This document shows, one piece after another, positions 21,771-25,213 of a stretch of DNA of 25,213 nt. How positions within the stretch are numbered: the first letter of the stretch is position 1; every line of letters starts with the position of its first letter. Both the position numbers and the translations under genes were made by a program. The notes below the pieces were generated by a model. It ran no database searches and was not told where the DNA came from. It worked only from the letters and a program-made list of their open reading frames with translations. This stretch comes from Planctomycetota bacterium. Its GTDB lineage: Bacteria; Planctomycetota; Phycisphaerae; Phycisphaerales; SM1A02. The stretch spans positions 1-25,213 of the forward strand of contig JAPULD010000280.1 of assembly GCA_027295365.1 (NCBI GenBank), written 5' to 3'.

Positions 21771-23378
21771 ATGAAGATTGCCCAGCATCATTGTGCCTCC
21801 ATCGCTTCCATGGTTCTCCTCTTGCTCATTTCGACAATTGTCGGAGCGGGCCAGATCGAACCGCCGGCGATCGAAATCGAATTGACCCCGGACATCAAAG
21901 CGGCACTCGACACAATCGATCCTGAATCGATGCGTCGAAACCTGGACTTCATTGCCTCGGACGAGTTGGGGGGACGCGATACACCTTCGCCGGGCCTGGA
22001 CATGGCGGCGGAGTATATCGCCAAGCAGTTCAAGGCCGCCGGGTTGCTACCCATGGAGGATGGCACGTACTTCCAGGAAGCCCATTGGCAGACGCTCAGG
22101 CCCGAAGAGGATTCCTTTGTACTGCACCTCATGCAGGGCGGCGAGACTATACACGTGGCCTTGGCCCAGACCAGCGTCAATCTGGGCGGCGCCGTCGATG
22201 TGACGAGTGCAACGCTCTTCAAGATCGATGCCGATGATGCGGAAACTCTGGCGCAGCTGATCCCAGAGCAAGTCAGCGGAAAGGTCGTCCTGACGGTGGT
22301 CCCTGATTATCGCACCGTCGAACGGGCCAGGAGGCGTGAGGTGTTCATGGCCCGGCGCGCGTTCATGCGCCGGATGGCTGAACTGAATGCCAGTCTCGTC
22401 GTTTCGGTGAATCGCCACATCCCCACGGGTGAAGGATTCGGTCGTCCAATGCTGATCGACCCGGACAATCCATATCCACGGACGGGTCAGAATTCGGGCG
22501 TGCCACAGATCACGGTGCACCATCCTGCGTTTGCCACGTTGCTCGACGAGGCGGCCCCGGGGGATCTGGTTGAAACGCTTACGTTCAAGGTGGGAGGGCC
22601 ACGAGAGCATCCGGTCGTCTTGCGCAACGTGATCGGATTGCTCAGGGGCTCCGATCCCACTTTGCGAGAGACGTATGTGATGGTGACGGCCCATTACGAT
22701 CACATCGGAATTCGCCATGGTACGCCCGAAGGCGAGGACAATATCAACAATGGCGCCAACGACGACGGGAGCGGCACGGTCTCGGTGATCGAACTCGCCA
22801 AGGCGCTTTGCACCCTGGAGACGAAGCCCAAACGCAGCATCATCTTCATGTGCGTGTTTGGCGAGGAGCGGGGGCTGCTCGGCTCACGATATTACGGTCG
22901 GAATCCGATCTTCCCCATCCTGCAGACGGTCGCGGATGTCAATCTCGAACACATGGGGCGGACCGACGATGTCGAGGGGCCCCAGATCCGCCGGGCTTCG
23001 ATGACGGGATTTGACTACTCGGAAGTGGGCGAGATCTTCCGTGTCGCCGGGGAATTGACGGGTATCGTACTCTTCAAGCATGAGACGAATTCAGACGCTT
23101 TTTTCAGTCGCAGTGACAATCAGGCTCTGGCCGACCAGGGCGTTCCGGCTCATACCATTAGCGTGGCCTACATTTTTCCCGACTACCACGGCGTCGGAGA
23201 TCATGCCGACCTTGTCGATTATGAGAATCTTGCCTTGGTAAATCAGATGGTCGGGCTGGGAATCCTGCACATCGCCAACAGCGAAGATGAACCTCGTTGG
23301 AGCGAATCGAATTCAAGGGCCAGCAGCTATCTGGATGCCTGGCGACAGCGTCGAGGGATTGAAGTGGATGGGGATTGA
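21771..23378 (+). CDS. Exported M28 family zinc aminopeptidase
   Basis: 535 residues with a signal peptide (about 1-26, MKIAQHHCASIASMVLLLLI then STIVGAG). The N-terminal helper region includes LDFIASDELGGRDTPSPGLD and AAEYIAKQFKAAGLLP, typical of M28 enzymes. An insertion of PA-like character follows (about 130-290). The catalytic domain has the expected ligands: H308 in TAHYDHIG, D331 in NNGANDDGSGT, the catalytic pair E365-E366 in FGEERGLLGSRYY, E393 in VNLEHMGR, and H478 in YHGVGDHADLVDY. It should be a co-catalytic dinuclear-zinc aminopeptidase acting on peptides outside the cytoplasm. The C-terminal 30 residues are polar. The frame continues past its TGA into an aspartyl-protease-like fragment. 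Confidence 0.92.
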   Translation: MKIAQHHCASIASMVLLLLISTIVGAGQIEPPAIEIELTPDIKAALDTIDPESMRRNLDFIASDELGGRDTPSPGLDMAAEYIAKQFKAAGLLPMEDGTYFQEAHWQTLRPEEDSFVLHLMQGGETIHVALAQTSVNLGGAVDVTSATLFKIDADDAETLAQLIPEQVSGKVVLTVVPDYRTVERARRREVFMARRAFMRRMAELNASLVVSVNRHIPTGEGFGRPMLIDPDNPYPRTGQNSGVPQITVHHPAFATLLDEAAPGDLVETLTFKVGGPREHPVVLRNVIGLLRGSDPTLRETYVMVTAHYDHIGIRHGTPEGEDNINNGANDDGSGTVSVIELAKALCTLETKPKRSIIFMCVFGEERGLLGSRYYGRNPIFPILQTVADVNLEHMGRTDDVEGPQIRRASMTGFDYSEVGEIFRVAGELTGIVLFKHETNSDAFFSRSDNQALADQGVPAHTISVAYIFPDYHGVGDHADLVDYENLALVNQMVGLGILHIANSEDEPRWSESNSRASSYLDAWRQRRGIEVDGD

Positions 23379-23393
23379 GCCCGGTACTTCTTT

Positions 23394-23726
23394 TTGCAAG
23401 TTGAAATCCTGGAGCAGAGAGCTGTTTCCACGCCGACTCAGAATCAAATGGTCAAGTCCACTTGGTATCGCATTGCGATAGATGGCATCATCAGGTTCAT
23501 CTTGATCGAGGGGCGTAAGACCGAGTCCCAACTCAGAGTTGGCGTCAGTGGCATGGTGCAGATCCGCACGGGAACCAATGATTATTTTGAACTGGGGGGG
23601 CAGCGATTCGACCAGCCTCGGGTTGCCTTCGCCCTTGAGCACAAGGGGGCGTTCGGGAATTCCTACGTCATGGGTAATATTGGCGGGGACTTTCTCGAGC
23701 CTTTTGTCTTGGCGCTCGACGATTAG
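23394..23726 (+). pseudogene. Aspartyl-protease-like C-terminal fragment, catalytic motif lost
   Basis: A 110-codon frame from TTG (or 92 codons from ATG at 23448) with no ribosome site, in the same frame as the M28 gene and beginning right after its stop. The end (FELGGQRFDQPRVAFALEHK ... YVMGNIGGDFLEPFVLALDD) resembles the closing part of retropepsin-like lobes. It compares with SIEIAGHRVEDPVIM ... FGYGFLKHFRVTFDQ in the protease at 14033. Where the Asp-Thr-Gly should be, the frame reads RFILIEGRKTESQL, so no catalytic Asp is present. The simplest reading is the decayed 3' part of a protease gene; a small non-catalytic protein is possible. The homology is judged by eye. Confidence 0.45.
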
Positions 23727-23875
23727 AATCTGAAGATTGCCTTTGTGGTGAAGTAATTCGGAGGCTGGTCATATCAGTCGAAAGCTAATATCGGACCTAA
23801 GTTATTTCGCAGATTGGCGTGAAAGAGGCCCGGAAGCACGGTTCTGGATTCATTCGTGTATCTGTGTCGAGCCGA

Positions 23876-23881
23876 TACAAT
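23876..23881 (+). promoter_or_regulatory. -10-like element placed for a leaderless mRNA
   Basis: TACAAT, 6 nt before the ATG of the CoA-binding gene at 23888; no Shine-Dalgarno site in between. TTCGTG lies 17 nt further upstream as a poor -35. Confidence 0.45.
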
Positions 23882-23887
23882 GATTCC

Positions 23888-24550
23888 ATGTCGATCGAAG
23901 ACAAAATCAAGGCCTTTCTGGACGGATCACCCCACGCGGTGTTCGGGGCGACGCCTGATCGTTCCAAGTTCGGCAACAAGGTCCTCCGGGCCTATCTGCA
24001 GAATGGCCGCACCGCCATTCCGGTGAATCACTTCGGGGAAGACACCGAGGGATTGACGGGATACAAGGATCTGGCCTCGATACCCGAGAAACCCTATGGC
24101 ATTTCGATCATCACGCCGCCTCATGTGACGGAGAAGATCGTCGAACAGGCCAAGGCCCTGAAGATCATGCATATCTGGATGCAGCCCGGCTCGGAAAGCC
24201 CGATCGCGATCGAGAAGGCCGAATGGGCCGGAATCAACGTCATCCAGGGTGGGCCCTGCATTTTGACCACACTTGGTTTCGATGAGCATGCAGGAGCATC
24301 GTCTGAAGCGTCGGCACCAACGGAACAGGAACCTGAAGCGACGCCCGAGCCGGCCGCAGAGGCTGCGCCCGAAGTGCAAGCTGAACCTGAATCCGCACCA
24401 GAACCCGAGCCCACACCAACTCCAGATCCGACTCCCGAGGCTGCACCGGAACCCGAGTCGAGCGCGCCACCCGCTTCGGAGGCCCCCGACTCTCCTGACA
24501 CTGCAGATGTTGCAGAAGGTGAAGGCGAGCCAAAGTCCGATGCGGTCTAA
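23888..24550 (+). CDS. CoA-binding (YccU-like) domain protein with Pro/Glu-rich tail
   Basis: 220 residues from the ATG at 23888; an upstream GTG at 23819 adds residues without family character. Residues 3-135 are a CoA_binding_2 Rossmann domain: AVFGATPDRSKFGNKVLRAY, TAIPVNHFGEDTEGLTGYKD, DLASIPEKPYGISIITPP, IWMQPGSESPIAIEKAEWAG and VIQGGPCIL. Such small proteins bind CoA but are not known enzymes. From about residue 140 to the end follows a low-complexity tail dominated by Pro, Glu, Ala and Thr (EPEATPEPAAEAAPEV, EPEPTPTPDPTPEAAPEPES), which is unusual for this family of about 140 residues. The tail is likely unstructured and extended, and prone to length variation. It is followed by the RNase P RNA gene. 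Confidence 0.85.
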   Translation: MSIEDKIKAFLDGSPHAVFGATPDRSKFGNKVLRAYLQNGRTAIPVNHFGEDTEGLTGYKDLASIPEKPYGISIITPPHVTEKIVEQAKALKIMHIWMQPGSESPIAIEKAEWAGINVIQGGPCILTTLGFDEHAGASSEASAPTEQEPEATPEPAAEAAPEVQAEPESAPEPEPTPTPDPTPEAAPEPESSAPPASEAPDSPDTADVAEGEGEPKSDAV

Positions 24551-24614
24551 TCGATCCGCATTCAATTGACTTTTTCAATCAAACAAACGTCAACCCGTCA
24601 TTTCGGGGGGTGTC

Positions 24615-24620
24615 TATACT
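24615..24620 (+). promoter_or_regulatory. -10 element of the RNase P RNA gene
   Basis: TATACT, with 6 nt before the first paired base of helix P1 at 24627. This is the expected transcription start for the RNA and calibrates the spacing used for the leaderless candidates. No clear -35. Confidence 0.6.
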
Positions 24621-24626
24621 TCTTGT

Positions 24627-25026
24627 GCTGGACAGACGATCGCTGCCGGTTCATTCCGGTGGAGGAAAGTCCGAACACGACAGGACACGGTGATGGGTAA
24701 CGCCCACCGGCCCCGGGTCGCGGGGTCAGGGAAAGTGCCACAGAAAACACACGGCCGATGACTTCTGGAAACAGAGGCACAGGCAAAGGTGAAAAGGTGC
24801 GGTAAGAGCGCACCGCTCGATTGGTGACAATCGGGGCATGGTAAACCCCACCGCGTGCAAGCCCAAGCAGCCCCACCCCCGGATTCATTTTCGGAGGTTT
24901 CTGCGGTCCGCAGGACAAGGGCGGGTCGGGTGCTCGAGGCTGACGGCAACGTCGGTCCCAGATGAATGATCGTCACCCCGGAAGTATTTATTTCCGGGGG
25001 ACAAAATTCGGCTTATCGTCCGGCTC
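24627..25026 (+). ncRNA. rnpB: RNase P RNA (bacterial type A)
   Basis: The catalytic RNA that matures the 5' ends of tRNAs. P1 pairs GCTGGAC (24627-24633) with GTCCGGC (25018-25024); P2 pairs GACGATC (24635-24641) with GATCGTC (24968-24974). Conserved blocks are present in order: GGAGGAAAGTCCGAACAC (P4 5' strand), AGGGAAAGTGCCACAGAAAA, AAAAGGTGCGGTAAGAGCGC, GGTAAACCCCACC, GCAAGCCCAAGCAG and CCCAGATGAATGA (P4 3' strand region). Hairpins capped by GNRA loops include CGATTG-GTGA-CAATCG and TCTG-GAAA-CAGA, and a GCAA loop occurs near 24945-24955. A strong extra hairpin (24976-24999, CCCCGGAA / TTCCGGGG) between the P2 and P1 3' strands fits P19. The exact ends are inferred from P1. Confidence 0.95.
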
Positions 25027-25035
25027 GCGACCCTT

Positions 25036-25065
25036 TCCGCGGATCTTCTGATCCGCGGATTTTTT
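25036..25065 (+). terminator. Intrinsic terminator after RNase P RNA
   Basis: Perfect 10-bp stem TCCGCGGATC / GATCCGCGGA with loop TTCT, followed by TTTTTT, 9 nt past the RNA end. The opposite strand lacks a T-run after the stem, so it serves the plus strand only. Confidence 0.93.
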
Positions 25066-25084
25066 GACGGATAAGATCTAGGGA

Positions 25085-25213
25085 TCAGTACTTCTCCACC
25101 GAAAGTACCGCCGCTCCGAACGCTCGGATCAAGTCGGGATCCTTAACGCCCCGGGATGACTCGACGCCACTGGAAACGTCCACGCCATAGGGGCGCACCG
25201 TTTCAATCGCTTC
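25085..25213 (-). CDS. trpF: Phosphoribosylanthranilate isomerase, C-terminal 42 residues
   Basis: Only the 3' end lies in the window; the gene runs off the right edge. The visible part reads ETVRPYGVDVSSGVESSRGV followed by KDPDLIRAFGAAVLSVEKY and a TGA stop. VDVSSGVES...G.KD is the signature phosphate-binding C-terminal end of TrpF, the TIM-barrel enzyme that isomerises phosphoribosylanthranilate in tryptophan synthesis. It is convergent with the RNase P RNA gene. The next trp genes cannot be seen. Confidence 0.92.
   Translation of the reverse strand, partial: EAIETVRPYGVDVSSGVESSRGVKDPDLIRAFGAAVLSVEKY

Overview
The window looks like a chromosomal segment of a planctomycete, most likely class Phycisphaerae. 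The pointers are an ECF sigma factor of the Sig-70_X6 type overlapping a large Ser/Thr kinase with TPRs; secreted repeat proteins ending in a dockerin-like Cys-Pro-Ala-Asp ... DLLxLLAAWGxCP tail; DUF418 membrane proteins; moderately high GC; and many genes with weak or absent Shine-Dalgarno sites. No integrase, transposase, plasmid gene, tRNA or CRISPR array was found. The species assignment is inference; no marker gene here is decisive.

Layout. 1-2400 (minus strand): a truncated secreted M23 metallopeptidase, a small stand-alone PAAR-like (DUF4150) protein, and a 23-residue microORF with its own ribosome-binding site and terminator. 2562-5684 (minus): two secreted right-handed beta-helix proteins with dockerin-like tails. 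5856-9166 (plus): the ECF sigma factor and membrane-bound kinase-TPR protein, coupled by an ATGA overlap and divergent from the beta-helix genes. 9167-13081 (minus): a 14-bladed LVIVD propeller protein and sucC, with gene-end fossils that match a sucC tail and a dockerin-like tail. 13082-13328: palindromic REP-like repeats. 13329-16048: a winged-helix regulator divergent from a two-lobed aspartyl protease, then a SnoaL/histidine-phosphatase fusion. 16138-20521 (plus): a HAD phosphatase, two tandem DUF418 membrane proteins and a conserved-looking protein of unknown function. 20613-21614 (minus): a degenerate Gfo/Idh/MocA-like protein followed by a G-quadruplex motif. 21771-24550 (plus): a secreted M28 aminopeptidase, an aspartyl-protease-like fragment and a CoA-binding protein with a Pro/Glu-rich tail. 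24627-25065: RNase P RNA with a strong terminator. 25085-25213 (minus): the 3' end of trpF.

How the parts may fit together. Much of the coding capacity is for the cell surface or envelope: M23 and M28 peptidases, an aspartyl protease, beta-helix and propeller proteins, and DUF418 transporter-like proteins. The sigma factor-kinase pair is the obvious regulatory module and faces the beta-helix genes, but nothing in the sequence proves that it controls them.

Most notable points: the sucC-propeller duplication scar around 9170-9333; the whole-gene internal duplication in the propeller protein; the isolated PAAR-like protein; the 23-residue microORF; and four genes lacking a Shine-Dalgarno site whose -10-like hexamer ends exactly 6 nt before the ATG, the geometry expected of leaderless mRNAs.
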